DNA of 64,000 nucleotides, taken from assembly GCA_020635875.1 (NCBI GenBank), contig JACJYY010000005.1, forward strand, positions 124,001 to 188,000. Reading direction: 5' to 3'. Under the pieces are notes generated by a model, which was given only the letters and a program-made list of their open reading frames with translations, did not search any database and was not told the DNA's origin. Below, piece after piece: positions 29,201 to 37,795 of the stretch. The DNA comes from Flavobacteriales bacterium (GTDB taxonomy: Bacteria; Bacteroidota; Bacteroidia; Flavobacteriales; Flavobacteriaceae). A program made the translations under genes and the position numbers. Every line of letters begins with the position of its first letter. Within the stretch, counting starts at the first letter, position 1.

Positions 29201-29946
29201 CTAAAACAAGTGAAACACGAATTCAGGGAGGAGCGTTTGTCAGCCTTGAAATAACTACAGCTACTCAACTTCGTGCTATTTCATACCCTGTTATGAGTAA
29301 TCCAGATGACTATGAAGAAGCAGCTGAAACTTTTCTTTTTGAACCTGAACAATCAAGTACCATTTTTGTAAAGAGAATTGGTCACGATTATTGTCCTAAG
29401 TTCCATGTTTGGACCAAAGAATCAGGAGCAGACGTAGCAATTACTAATCCGTCAAACTGGCCTAATAACTTACCTGATTTCTATTCGCATGATGGAGACG
29501 GATGGTACAAATACAATTTAACCAACATTGAATTTGGTGTTCTTTTCGTGTATGCAGACAATTACCAAACTCCTGATTTTAAATATTTTTCAGACTCTGT
29601 ATACATATACTTAGCTCAGGATGGTTCGACAATTTCTGTAACCAACACAAAACCTAGTTCAAGTAGAGAATCATTTGAAGAAGCAATCCCTAATAATGGA
29701 TTACGTTTAAGCCCTAATCCGACAAGTAACACCTTCACTATTAACTTCTCAAATGGTAAATCAGAGTCATCAATAGTAACGATATACGATTTATCTGGAA
29801 AATTGATCTACAGTGAAACTGTACCAGAATCATCATTCATCAATAAAGAATACAGTCGATTTGACCTTGGTCTCGATTCAGGCACGTATATTATAAATGT
29901 TGTATCTGACAGTAGTAATGAAATACAACGACTTGTAATCAAGTAG
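26248..29946 (+). CDS. Large modular secreted protein: starch-binding-like and chitobiase-C-like repeats, T9SS sorting domain
   Basis: A 1232-residue protein. ATG 26248 gives a signal peptide (NLLILTILTFSTIVSA). Four CBM26-like modules start with I(H/Y/F)VKK or IFVKR, then HVW and NWPNNLP or NWPTNLP. They are interleaved with seven chitobiase C-terminal-like modules carrying YTTDGSDP or a variant. The order is A-c-c-A-c-c-c-A-c-c-A, then a type A T9SS sorting domain (NNGLRLSPNPTSNTF ... SGTYIINVVS). The segment at ~26914-28140 is repeated at 28141-29340. No catalytic domain is present, so it is likely a secreted polysaccharide-binding protein. Confidence 0.82.
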   Translation: MKKIHNLLILTILTFSTIVSATEIHVKKANSSEAPRVHVWTYNSANDVPITNTSNWPNNLPYTTAESNGWFSYSFDSTAYGCLFVYNNGQTADFKYYTNDRWIILNEDGTLQSVNEVNPETANDIIFSESVAPKENGKYNEGAVVQITITNPGNKDIYYTTDGSDPSAVIGSINGTEYTEPIEIISNTTLKVSLAGAYAYGFPVLGTPVVKTYEFEEVVIIPSFTYSTNPGLSDNGTYLEGTTVEVTFNLSNPSNDPDWDIYYSLDGNDVDLSQINGGNYLNPIRYAGAFNITSDIVVYAKLFNVTTGQSQGVSPMVFNFEQPTPQQTIYVKKEGSLTPPKIHVWREDGAATITNPANWPNNLPLMTYDHESSDGWYSYAFDEVPSFGTLFYLDNFKTQDYKFYSEDRYFLFDENNNLISNTTTKPFDEEIILEASVDIEPNANGKYDYGTVITVTFSSNGGYSDRYIAYTTDGSDPATSSTFTQLNKTEGYPTTLQITSNTQLRAIEEQLYRSNPRSNEVSMNIEFEEPSSYLEYSTDIKPNENGSFTEGETVNVSISRLIGCGGCSFAVFYTTDGSEPSESETKTLYTDAIPVSQNTTIKAAINSYMGGTWYPTEEFTLTFEPPFEEVPSFTYSTTPGLSDNGTYPAGATVSTTFNLNYPSDNPNWIIYYALDGNPVDLANVGTGSQNAILYESAFDVTSNLVVYATMYNTYTGQSQSVSPMIFTFEVPVPQYKIYVKKQSGNTPPKIHVWSNPEENKPAMTDSSNWPTNLPEMTYTYDNGWYQFTTYDFDSYGTLFILDGEQTEDYKFYSEDRWFIFDENNELVSNTTTKPVTIELSLSNDIQPNADGKFVAGQTVTATFTSNGGSYQRYIRYTTDGSDPKTSASYQLIVITQYTPATLEITEDTALRAIEEGIYGAGPYSNEVSFNYEFEKGKLVTIERDIEPRSNGYYTSGQTVNVTISRTEGCGGCSYADYYTLDGSDPKTSETRIQGGAFVSLEITTATQLRAISYPVMSNPDDYEEAAETFLFEPEQSSTIFVKRIGHDYCPKFHVWTKESGADVAITNPSNWPNNLPDFYSHDGDGWYKYNLTNIEFGVLFVYADNYQTPDFKYFSDSVYIYLAQDGSTISVTNTKPSSSRESFEEAIPNNGLRLSPNPTSNTFTINFSNGKSESSIVTIYDLSGKLIYSETVPESSFINKEYSRFDLGLDSGTYIINVVSDSSNEIQRLVIK

Positions 29947-29973
29947 ATTCAAATCACAATTGTTATTAACTTT

Positions 29974-30004
29974 GTAAGCCTCTAAGAAATCCTTAGAGGC
30001 TTAC
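29974..30004 (+). terminator. Rho-independent terminator
   Basis: The 13-bp stem GTAAGCCTCTAAG / CTTAGAGGCTTAC is followed by TTATTTTT. It separates the modular gene from the haemoglobin gene only 12 bp downstream, so the latter may be expressed by read-through. Confidence 0.8.
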
Positions 30005-30015
30005 TTATTTTTAAC

Positions 30016-30381
30016 ATGAAAGACATCCAAACAAGAGAAGATTTGCTCTATTTAATGAATCAATTCTACAACAAACTATTAGTAGACCCGATTGTAGGAT
30101 ATATTTTTACAGAAGTAGCCAAAATAGACTTAGAAAAGCACCTGCCTGTGTTAGCTGATTTTTGGGAGCAAGCTTTATTCCATAGAGGCAGCTATAAAAA
30201 CAATGTATTACAAATTCACCATAACCTTCACCTCAAATCAACGTTGAACAAAAAACATTTTGAGGTATGGTTAAATCATTTCTATAATAGTGTAGATGAA
30301 AATTTTATTGGTGGAAACGCCGAAAAAATTAAAACAAAAGCTTTATCGATTGCAACAGTAATGCAGCTAAAAGTACTTTAG
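30016..30381 (+). CDS. Group III truncated haemoglobin
   Basis: A 121-residue protein with the 2-on-2 globin pattern. It has LMNQFYNKLLVDPIVGYIF at helix A/B, FWEQALFHRGSY, and a proximal His in the H-rich stretch IHHNLHLKSTLNKKHFEVWL. Group III truncated haemoglobins bind O2, NO or sulfide; their precise role is unclear. The 3' end overlaps the convergent gmk by 4 bp. Confidence 0.88.
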   Translation: MKDIQTREDLLYLMNQFYNKLLVDPIVGYIFTEVAKIDLEKHLPVLADFWEQALFHRGSYKNNVLQIHHNLHLKSTLNKKHFEVWLNHFYNSVDENFIGGNAEKIKTKALSIATVMQLKVL

Positions 30382-30950
30382 GCTTTCAAAAAGTCAGACA
30401 CTAATCGTTGTGCCTCTTTTTTAGCTACTTCGAGGTCGTTGTTCTCTAGTATAACATCAAATTGATTGGCAACCGCTAATTCCTGTTCGGCTTTTGCCAA
30501 ACGCATTTGAATTTTTTCTTCTGTTTCGGTTTGACGCGAACGTAAACGACGTTCCAATTCTTCTTTTGACGGAGGTTTTACAAAAACGGATAATGTTTGT
30601 TCTGGGAATTGTTTCTTGATATTTAATCCTCCTACAACATCAATGTCAAAAATAATATGATGTCCCTTAGACCAGATTCTGTCTAGCTCACTTTTGAGTG
30701 TCCCATAGTAATTTCCCGCATACACCTCTTCGTATTCGACAAAGGCATCATTCTTAATTTTTTCTTGAAACTCTTGAGCAGACAAAAAATAATAATCCTT
30801 GCCATGTTCTTCCTGACCCCGAGGGGCTCTGGAAGCAGCTGAAATTGAAAACTCAAGTTTCAATTCATTGAGTGACAACAAGTGTTTTACCAAAGTCGTT
30901 TTACCTGACCCTGATGGCGCCGAAAAAACGACTAATTTACCTTTACCCAT
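30378..30950 (-). CDS. gmk: Guanylate kinase
   Basis: A 190-residue P-loop kinase. It has the P-loop VFSAPSGSGKTTLVKHLL, the GMP-binding region SAASRAPRGQEEHGKDYYFL (a conserved Arg and Glu pattern) and the lid RLRSRQTETEEKIQMRL. It phosphorylates GMP to GDP. Its start overlaps the stop of yicC (TAATG), a common flavobacterial pair. Confidence 0.97.
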   Translation of the reverse strand: MGKGKLVVFSAPSGSGKTTLVKHLLSLNELKLEFSISAASRAPRGQEEHGKDYYFLSAQEFQEKIKNDAFVEYEEVYAGNYYGTLKSELDRIWSKGHHIIFDIDVVGGLNIKKQFPEQTLSVFVKPPSKEELERRLRSRQTETEEKIQMRLAKAEQELAVANQFDVILENNDLEVAKKEAQRLVSDFLKA

Positions 30951-31807
30951 TACAATACATTTAAGACTTGCTCTTTAATCTTTTCCAATTCGTCTTTCAT
31001 TTGAACCACTAACTTTTGCATTTCAGCATGATTGGATTTAGACCCTAAAGTATTAATTTCTCGCCCAATTTCTTGACTGATAAACCCAAGCTTACGACCA
31101 TTATCATCATTTCCTGCAATCGTTTCTAAGAAATAATTCAAATGATTGTTTAAACGCACATGTTCTTCGGTTACATCCAATTTTTCCAGATAATATATAA
31201 GCTCTTGTTCAAATCGGTTTTCATCTATAGTAACCTTTAAATCATCAATGGCTGATTTTAGTTTTTCCTTTACCAAAGCTATTCTTTCCGGGGCTAAAGC
31301 AATCGCTTGATTCATCAGCAACCGAATGTTTTCTATTCGCAAACTGAATTCATTCTCTAAAGAAACTCCTTCGTCTGTTCTAAAGTTGATAATATTTTGA
31401 ATAGCTTCCTCAATCACCACATAAATCTGCTCCCATTCTTGTTCATTTAACTCTTCGCGCTCCGTTTTAAATGCATCTGGCATTTTTACAGCCATATTTA
31501 AAAAATCAATGTCCGCTCCATCCGACAAATCTCTTAGTTGTTGCATATACATTGCAACTACCCCCTTGTTAATTTTAGCCGTACCCTCTTCAGACGTTGA
31601 TTCTACAAACAATGACATTTCGATTTTTCCTCGCTTTAATTGCTCCCCTAATTCTTTCCTTAAGCCCAACTCCATCTCTTTGTAAACGCCTGGCATACGA
31701 ACGCTTAAATCCAGACCTTTACTATTTAAGGAGCGTATCTCAACGGTAATTTTTTTGGACGGTAATTGTTTCGTGGCTTTACCAAAACCAGTCATCGATT
31801 GTATCAT
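30950..31807 (-). CDS. yicC: YicC family endoribonuclease-like protein
   Basis: A 285-residue protein beginning MIQSMTGFGKA, the family start. It has EIRSLNSKGLDLSVRMP and a C-terminal DUF1732 part with GNDDNGRKLGFISQEIGREI and NTLGSKSNHAE. YicC proteins are stress-linked endoribonucleases. It is co-transcribed with gmk. Confidence 0.93.
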   Translation of the reverse strand: MIQSMTGFGKATKQLPSKKITVEIRSLNSKGLDLSVRMPGVYKEMELGLRKELGEQLKRGKIEMSLFVESTSEEGTAKINKGVVAMYMQQLRDLSDGADIDFLNMAVKMPDAFKTEREELNEQEWEQIYVVIEEAIQNIINFRTDEGVSLENEFSLRIENIRLLMNQAIALAPERIALVKEKLKSAIDDLKVTIDENRFEQELIYYLEKLDVTEEHVRLNNHLNYFLETIAGNDDNGRKLGFISQEIGREINTLGSKSNHAEMQKLVVQMKDELEKIKEQVLNVL

Positions 31808-31906
31808 ATAAAGTAAAATTATGCGTTACAAATGTACAGTATTTGAGGTGGTTTCAAAACCTGAAATTTTAAGTTTTTCTTAACAACTCACAGCACCTTA
31901 AATACT

Positions 31907-31914
31907 TAAATTTG
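31907..31914 (+). promoter_or_regulatory. -7 promoter element
   Basis: TAAATTTG matches TAnnTTTG, 17 bp before the ATG of the Kazal-domain protein gene. Confidence 0.4.
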
Positions 31915-31931
31915 CTTAAAATTTTTCACTC

Positions 31932-33167
31932 ATGAAAAAACTCATCCTTTTTCTGTTAGTTACATCAAGTTTATTCAGCTATTCTTTACCCCCAATAAGC
32001 GTTGGCATTATAGGCACTGCCGTCAATGGATGGGAAGTTGATGTAGACATGATCACTACTGATGGCATTAATTTTACTTTAGTAAACTACGCCTTACAAA
32101 ACGGTAAATTAAAGTTCAGAGAAAACGATGATTGGGCGGTAAATTGGGGCTCCACAGATTTCCCTAGCGGCTCTGGAATTCAAAACGGCGATAATATCCC
32201 CATAACAGCTGGCAAATACGACATATCATTTAACAAAGAAACAGGAGCATATGCTTTTATCGTTAAACCAGAATGTATTTGTCCTGCGGTTTATATGCCA
32301 GTTTGTGTAAATGGCGTGATTTATGGCAATTCATGTGAAGCCCAATGTGCGGGACACACAGAATGGTCAGAGGGAAGCTGCACTACGATAAAACTACATG
32401 GTTCTTCTTTAGAAGCAGCTGTAAAATTAAATAGGGGAGGAATAGGCATGTTATATGATCCTGATTTGTACTCGACTACTATTTCAGTGGACACTGGTGA
32501 ATTCTATTTTGAAGTAACAGATTGGGATGCCGTAAGCCACTACGCTGCTTCGGACTTCCCTAACGGAACGGCAAAACTGGACTATGACACTAAAATCCCT
32601 GTTAAAGAAGGTACGTTCATTGTCACCTACAATAGCAAAACAAACGTATATTATTTCACTCCTGATTATTATGTATCTATTGGAGGCATAGACCTAAAAC
32701 AAGTGGATAAAAATGGTAATTATGAAGCGCGTAACATCACTTTTGAATCGGATACAGCTCTACAGGGATATGAAAATTACTATGGTAATGATGTTTTATG
32801 GACAAAATATGGCAATGGATTCCCGTCAGGGGAACTAACGGATGAAACCATTACATTGGTCGCTGTTTATATACCCAAAGGCACTTATGATATTTTCTAC
32901 AGTACTAAAACTAAAAAATACAGTTTTGAAGAACCTAGTTTATCTACAACTGATTTTGATATCAGTGCTTTTACCGTATGGCCAAACCCTGTAAACTCAG
33001 GTATCATTAACATATCAGAGGAATTATCAAATGTACAACTGTTTGATATTCATGGACGATTATTACTAAGTAAGAAACAAACTCGACAATTAAACGTTAC
33101 TGGACTTGACGCTGGGACTTATTTCCTTACATCAGGCAACAAAACAATAAAAATCAGTATTCAATAA
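31932..33167 (+). CDS. Secreted protein with SusE/F-like modules, a Kazal domain and a T9SS sorting domain
   Basis: A 411-residue protein with a signal peptide (LILFLLVTSSLFSYS). Residues ~20-110 form a SusE/F-type beta module (FRENDDWAVNWGSTDFPSG). Residues ~114-150 form a Kazal-type protease-inhibitor domain with six cysteines (CICPAVYMPVCVNGVIYGN, then CEAQC and SC). Two more SusE/F-like modules follow (~152-335), and a T9SS type A sorting domain ends the protein (FTVWPNPVNSG ... GTYFLTSGNK). It probably binds glycans at the surface and may resist extracellular proteases. Its function as a whole is unknown. Confidence 0.8.
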   Translation: MKKLILFLLVTSSLFSYSLPPISVGIIGTAVNGWEVDVDMITTDGINFTLVNYALQNGKLKFRENDDWAVNWGSTDFPSGSGIQNGDNIPITAGKYDISFNKETGAYAFIVKPECICPAVYMPVCVNGVIYGNSCEAQCAGHTEWSEGSCTTIKLHGSSLEAAVKLNRGGIGMLYDPDLYSTTISVDTGEFYFEVTDWDAVSHYAASDFPNGTAKLDYDTKIPVKEGTFIVTYNSKTNVYYFTPDYYVSIGGIDLKQVDKNGNYEARNITFESDTALQGYENYYGNDVLWTKYGNGFPSGELTDETITLVAVYIPKGTYDIFYSTKTKKYSFEEPSLSTTDFDISAFTVWPNPVNSGIINISEELSNVQLFDIHGRLLLSKKQTRQLNVTGLDAGTYFLTSGNKTIKISIQ

Positions 33168-33195
33168 ATCCTCAACCTTATTACATATACTGATT

Positions 33196-33222
33196 GAGCC
33201 GCCAATTTAGGCGGCTTTTTTT
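33196..33222. terminator. Terminator between convergent genes
   Basis: The stem AGCCGCC / GGCGGCT with an AATTTA loop is followed by T7. It overlaps the stop region of the minus-strand transporter gene. Confidence 0.82.
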
Positions 33223-34100
33223 GTGCCAAAACTTACCAAATAGACCCCTGTAAAAATCAGAATAGCCGACACTATTTTTATCCAATCCAGAGAATCCTTG
33301 CCAACACTTATCGAAAAAACAGTTGCTAACAAAGGCTGTAAGTATATAAAAACACTAACCGTGGTGGGAGACAATACTTTAATGGATTTAAGCACTAGAG
33401 AATAGTTCAAAAAAGTGGTAAACAGAATAATAAAGGCTACTTTGAGTGCAATAGATAGAGGCATTGTAGACCATTGAATCGCCAATGCTTCTTCCCATCC
33501 AAATGGCAATAAACAAAAGAAACCTACCAAGTACATCCATTTAATCAAAGTAAAAGGATTGTATTTATGCATCAACTTTTTGACAATAATCAAATACAAG
33601 CCATAAAAAAACGCGTTAAGGAAAACATAGAAGTTCCCTAACCCAGGGTTAGTCCCTAATTGCCCAGCTTTTTTACTCATAATAATTAAAACTCCAGCAC
33701 CTGTGACACCAATGACAATACCGATTACTTTACGTAATACTAACTTTTCACGCAATAGAATAGCGGACAGAAACATAACCAATATCGGTGCATTTACCAT
33801 AATTACAGATGCACTTATAGGGGTCGTCAAATTCAACCCTTTGTAGAAAAAAAGCATGTTTAGTGACGCTCCAAATAGTCCTGCCAATATCAACCGAGGA
33901 ATATCACTTCTGTCGATTTTTTCTTTAGGAACAGTATAACCCATTAACCAAAACAAAATACCTGCTCCGATAATTCGAATTAAAATAAAGCCTGAGGGTT
34001 GCACATAACCGTTCATCACATCTTTGGCAATAGTATAGGTTACCCCATGCACCAAAGAGATGACTAACATATAAAATATAGCTACGTTACGAGCGGTCAA
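33207..34100 (-). CDS. EamA family (DMT superfamily) transporter
   Basis: A 297-residue protein with ten hydrophobic segments in two EamA halves. Each half has the typical small-residue pattern, for example ISASVIMVNAPILVMFLSAI and SPTTVSVFIYLQPLLATVFS. The substrate is unknown. The apparent start is TTG at 34100, two bases after the stop of the ArsC-like gene; ATG 34070 would remove part of the first helix. Confidence 0.87.
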   Translation of the reverse strand: MTARNVAIFYMLVISLVHGVTYTIAKDVMNGYVQPSGFILIRIIGAGILFWLMGYTVPKEKIDRSDIPRLILAGLFGASLNMLFFYKGLNLTTPISASVIMVNAPILVMFLSAILLREKLVLRKVIGIVIGVTGAGVLIIMSKKAGQLGTNPGLGNFYVFLNAFFYGLYLIIVKKLMHKYNPFTLIKWMYLVGFFCLLPFGWEEALAIQWSTMPLSIALKVAFIILFTTFLNYSLVLKSIKVLSPTTVSVFIYLQPLLATVFSISVGKDSLDWIKIVSAILIFTGVYLVSFGTKKAA

Positions 34101-34101
34101 T

Positions 34102-34452
34102 TTATCCTAGTTTTTGAATTAATGCCTCTATATTTTTCGGGCTATTACCAATAAAAATAGCATTGCCTGAGATAATTACCGGTCGAGCCAAAAAAGTGTA
34201 ATGTTCTAATAGTAAAGATTTGAAATCAGATTCCTGTAAATTCTTGTCTTTGAGACCTCTTGACTTATATAATTGCGCCTTTTTGCTGAATAGTGACTCA
34301 TAACTTCCTGACAACTTTGCCATTTGATCCAATTGCTCTTCAGTTATCGGTTCTTTCTTGATATCCTGAAATTCAAAACCGTGAATTTTAGAGAGTGACT
34401 TCAATATTCTTTTGTTCGTTGAGCACGTCGACAAATGATACACTTTTTCCAT
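34102..34452 (-). CDS. ArsC/Spx-like thioredoxin-fold protein
   Basis: A 116-residue ArsC-family protein. It has an N-terminal Cys in VYHLSTCSTNKRI and the Arg-Pro segment FLARPVIISGN near residue 91. It has one cysteine, so it may use glutaredoxin-like chemistry or not be an arsenate reductase at all. It is not linked to the arsenic cluster at 40-42 kb and is co-transcribed with the EamA transporter. Confidence 0.8.
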   Translation of the reverse strand: MEKVYHLSTCSTNKRILKSLSKIHGFEFQDIKKEPITEEQLDQMAKLSGSYESLFSKKAQLYKSRGLKDKNLQESDFKSLLLEHYTFLARPVIISGNAIFIGNSPKNIEALIQKLG

Positions 34453-34462
34453 TATTTCGTCC

Positions 34463-34470
34463 TATTTTTG
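34463..34470 (+). promoter_or_regulatory. -7 promoter element for dinB-like gene
   Basis: TATTTTTG matches TAnnTTTG, 52 bp before the start codon. Confidence 0.4.
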
Positions 34471-34522
34471 CACTACAAAGAAAATTCATTTCAGATTAAT
34501 ACTTACACATAAAACCAAAATT

Positions 34523-34978
34523 ATGTCACAAGCCATAGAAGTTCTTAAAACCTCACGCAAAATGCTCGCTCCCTATTTCGAAAACTATACCTTAGAGCAA
34601 TTAAATACTATCCCAAAAGGCTTTTCTAATAACCTCATCTGGCAACTGGGACATATCATCGTAACCGAACAATTATTAGTACGAAAGTTATCCGGCTTAC
34701 CATTAGTTGTTTCTGACGAAATTGTAGACAAATACAAAAAAGCATCAAAACCAGAGGAAAATGTGACCCAAGAAGAAGTTGATCAACTGAAAGAGTTATT
34801 AAATTCGACTTTGGCACAAACCGAGAAAGATTATAAAGCAGGCAACTTTGTCAATTACACAGAATACCCTACAAGTACAGGATTCGTCATTCACAACGTG
34901 GAAGAAGCATTGACCTTTTGTGCTTTCCATGAAGGTATTCACTTAGGGAATATGATGAGCATGAGAAAACTTTTATAG
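34523..34978 (+). CDS. DinB-family metal-binding protein
   Basis: A 151-residue four-helix-bundle protein. The DinB/YfiT metal ligands are visible as His in IWQLGHIIVTEQ and two His in FCAFHEGIHLGNM. Members are thiol-dependent transferases or of unknown function. It is a single gene between convergent and divergent neighbours. Confidence 0.85.
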   Translation: MSQAIEVLKTSRKMLAPYFENYTLEQLNTIPKGFSNNLIWQLGHIIVTEQLLVRKLSGLPLVVSDEIVDKYKKASKPEENVTQEEVDQLKELLNSTLAQTEKDYKAGNFVNYTEYPTSTGFVIHNVEEALTFCAFHEGIHLGNMMSMRKLL

Positions 34979-34991
34979 CTAAACCAAGTTC

Positions 34992-36035
34992 TTATTCCGG
35001 GATTTGCTGACTTAAACAATGTAACGTGCCAAATCCCCAGATTAAATCAATAGCGCTAATTCCTATAACATCCCTGTCAGGGAAACACTGTGCAATTATG
35101 TTTAATGCCTTACGATCATTTGCATCATTGAAAGTAGGAACCAATACGCAATTATTTAAAATCAGAAAGTTAGCATAACTCGCTGGAATTTGCAGATTTT
35201 CAAAAACAACAGGTTTTGGCATCGGTAATACCACGATATTTGGTTTACTCCCGTCCTCTAAAGTAGCCTTTTGCAAACGCTTTAAATTATCTTGTAAGGG
35301 TTTATAATTACTGTCTTCGGGATTAGTTTCGATAACTGTTACGATAGTGTTTTTATTCACAAAACGGGCTAGATCATCAATATGTCCATGGGTGTCATCT
35401 CCGACAATTCCGTCACCTAACCAAATGGTATTAGTTACCCCTAAATATTCTTTAAAAATTGACTCGTAATCTTCCTTGGTAAAATTGGCATTTCGTACCT
35501 GAATAGTAGGATGTAATAAACACTCTTCGGTCGTAAGTAACGTACCGCTTCCGTTTACATCTATCGCCCCCCCTTCCAATATCACAGGTTTACCTTTATA
35601 GGTAACTTGTGTACATAGTACGTTTAAATAATTGGCCGCTGCATTGGGTACATATTTGTCTAATTGCCAGTTCTTGTATTTTGCCCATCCGTTAAAATTA
35701 AAGTTTAATGCCTCTCGGCTACCATCGGATTTTTTGACGATGATTGGTCCTGAATCACGCATCCAACTTCGATTCGTCTTTTGTTGAATGAATGATATCT
35801 TTTCTAAATCGACCGCGGCTTGTTCAAGCATTTCCGACACCTTTTTTTGTTGTGTATCTCCAGCAACTACTACAAAAACAGTTTCATATAAACTTACCTT
35901 TTTAATAAACTCGACAAAAGCCCATTGTATGGCCTGATATTTTCCTGGCCAATCGTTTCCATTATGCGGAAAACATAATAAGATTCCTTGTTGTTTTTCC
36001 CATTCGGCAGGGAAGCGTCTTACACCATTACCCAT
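34992..36035 (-). CDS. aguA: Agmatine deiminase family protein
   Basis: A 347-residue peptidyl-arginine-deiminase-fold enzyme. It has RSWMRDSGPI, EGGAIDVNGSGTLLTTEECL, DDTHGHIDDLARF and the catalytic Cys in GFGTLHCLSQQIPE. It hydrolyses agmatine to N-carbamoylputrescine. ATG 36035 was chosen; a GTG at 36038 shares one base with the stop of aguB. It works with the neighbouring amidase. Confidence 0.93.
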   Translation of the reverse strand: MGNGVRRFPAEWEKQQGILLCFPHNGNDWPGKYQAIQWAFVEFIKKVSLYETVFVVVAGDTQQKKVSEMLEQAAVDLEKISFIQQKTNRSWMRDSGPIIVKKSDGSREALNFNFNGWAKYKNWQLDKYVPNAAANYLNVLCTQVTYKGKPVILEGGAIDVNGSGTLLTTEECLLHPTIQVRNANFTKEDYESIFKEYLGVTNTIWLGDGIVGDDTHGHIDDLARFVNKNTIVTVIETNPEDSNYKPLQDNLKRLQKATLEDGSKPNIVVLPMPKPVVFENLQIPASYANFLILNNCVLVPTFNDANDRKALNIIAQCFPDRDVIGISAIDLIWGFGTLHCLSQQIPE

Positions 36036-36037
36036 CA

Positions 36038-36922
36038 CTATTCAATCGCTCTTTTAGTAATATCTCCAAAAGCATCTATTCGTCGATCGCGGAAAAAAGG
36101 CCAATTTTGACGGACATTTTCCTGATGTTCTAAGTTTACTTCAGCAATAAGTATTTCTTCTTGATCAATAGAAGCTTGGGCTAGAATTTCTCCTTGTGGA
36201 CCAGCAATAAAAGAAGAGCCCCAAAATTCCAATCCATTAGTATTGGGCAAATATTTTTCTAATCCAATACGATTAGCCGCCGCCACATATACACCGTTAG
36301 CCACAGCATGCCCTTTCATAACGGTCATCCATGCATTTTGTTGATTTTCGCCATATTCGGCTTTTTCAGCAGGATGCCAACCAATTGCTGTTGGATAAAA
36401 CAATACTTCAGCTCCTTGTAACGCCGTCAAACGGGCAGCTTCTGGATACCATTGATCCCAACAAATTAAAGTCCCGATTTTTCCTTTTTGAGTAGGAAAG
36501 GCCTTAAAACCTATATCTCCTGGAGTAAAATAGAATTTTTCATAAAAATGAGGATCATCTGGGATGTGCATTTTTCGGTATAAACCTGCTTCTGACCCAT
36601 CAGTATCAATAATATAGGCACTGTTATGATAAATCCCCGCCATTCTTTTTTCAAAAAAAGGAACAACAATAACGACCCCTAACTCTTTAGCCAATTTACT
36701 AAAGGCCTGAAAGGAAATATCGTACAGAGGTTCAGCATATTTAAAATTATCAACATCTTCGCTTTGACAGAAATAATGACTGCTATATAATTCTGGTAAC
36801 GAAATCACTTCGGCTCCTTGTTGTGCCGCTTTAGTGACCCAATCCAAACATTTTTTTAGGTTATTCTCTGGGGTGTTATTTAAATTTAATTGAACAACCG
36901 CAATTTTATACCTGTTTTTCAT
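36038..36922 (-). CDS. aguB: N-carbamoylputrescine amidase (nitrilase family)
   Basis: A 294-residue carbon-nitrogen hydrolase. The catalytic triad is Glu in ISLPELYSSHYF, Lys in GLYRKMHIPDD and Cys in LICWDQWYPEAARL. It converts N-carbamoylputrescine to putrescine, NH3 and CO2, completing the agmatine route with the adjacent deiminase. Confidence 0.94.
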   Translation of the reverse strand: MKNRYKIAVVQLNLNNTPENNLKKCLDWVTKAAQQGAEVISLPELYSSHYFCQSEDVDNFKYAEPLYDISFQAFSKLAKELGVVIVVPFFEKRMAGIYHNSAYIIDTDGSEAGLYRKMHIPDDPHFYEKFYFTPGDIGFKAFPTQKGKIGTLICWDQWYPEAARLTALQGAEVLFYPTAIGWHPAEKAEYGENQQNAWMTVMKGHAVANGVYVAAANRIGLEKYLPNTNGLEFWGSSFIAGPQGEILAQASIDQEEILIAEVNLEHQENVRQNWPFFRDRRIDAFGDITKRAIE

Positions 36923-36947
36923 TCTAAATCGTGTTTTTAATCTTTTT

Positions 36948-37697
36948 CTACTTGTAATTCAAATACGTCCCTACTACATCCATTGGCAGCAAGCATTCTA
37001 TAGGATCTTCTTTAGTGGTTTTTATCTCATAGGTGTTATAATACAACAATAAGCCTTTATCAGAAATAAAAAAGGTCTTAGGCAAGCAAAATGTATCTTC
37101 TTCAAAGAAAAAACCTGTTGAATTGATAGGCTCATTTTCTGGAATGTTATACGTTTTTCTAAATTGGGTTTCTGCCAATTTTTCAATTGCCTTTTCGTCT
37201 TTGAATAAATCCGCTTTCGCGAGAGAACGCCCGTTTACTTTATCAAACAACAACGACTTAATACCAGAAAAACCGTGTACACCTCCTGAATAATTATAGT
37301 ATGCGACTTCGATATTTATGAGTTCATCACTTTGATAACTCAATTTTGCATCAATTGTGGCTTCCCATGGAATAATTTCTTCGGGATAACGTTCTTGCAT
37401 ATCTTCAAATGAACTAATGAATGAACTCATAATTTCTGGATAGCTTAACTTTTTTCCTTGCTCCAAATCACCGTAATACACTACATCTTTTGCTACATCC
37501 AACAACTTTTTGTTGATACTGTCACCAACAACTGACTTACCCATGGCTATTGGAATCACCATCCTCACATAAGTACATTGGTCAAGACATGGCAAAGTGG
37601 TTTTCTGCTCAAAAGAATGATACTTAAAAGTCAAACTCTCATTCGTGCAGGCAAACACTAAAAACATTAAAAAACCTAAGTAAAATTTACGTTTCAT
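36948..37697 (-). CDS. DUF3298/DUF4163 (RsiV-like) lipoprotein
   Basis: A 249-residue protein. ATG 37697 gives a lipoprotein signal (FYLGFLMFLVFAC). The mature part has the DUF4163-DUF3298 order, with YYNYSGGVHGFSGIKSLLF and LAKADLFKDEKAIEKLAE. RsiV-type domains bind lysozyme in some anti-sigma factors, but this protein has no anti-sigma part. Its function is unknown. Confidence 0.8.
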   Translation of the reverse strand: MKRKFYLGFLMFLVFACTNESLTFKYHSFEQKTTLPCLDQCTYVRMVIPIAMGKSVVGDSINKKLLDVAKDVVYYGDLEQGKKLSYPEIMSSFISSFEDMQERYPEEIIPWEATIDAKLSYQSDELINIEVAYYNYSGGVHGFSGIKSLLFDKVNGRSLAKADLFKDEKAIEKLAETQFRKTYNIPENEPINSTGFFFEEDTFCLPKTFFISDKGLLLYYNTYEIKTTKEDPIECLLPMDVVGTYLNYK

Positions 37698-37795
37698 ACA
37701 AATAAAATCTTGAACAAATTTCAACAAAAAACATGTACTATCCTACAAATCGTTTTGAGTTTTCATAAATGTCGATAACACATTAAATTAACCAA

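Noticed and set aside
34102..34452. Second arsenate reductase for the ars cluster
   Set aside because: It lies 6 kb away with a transporter of another type, and has a single cysteine; ArsC/Spx-like is a safer call.
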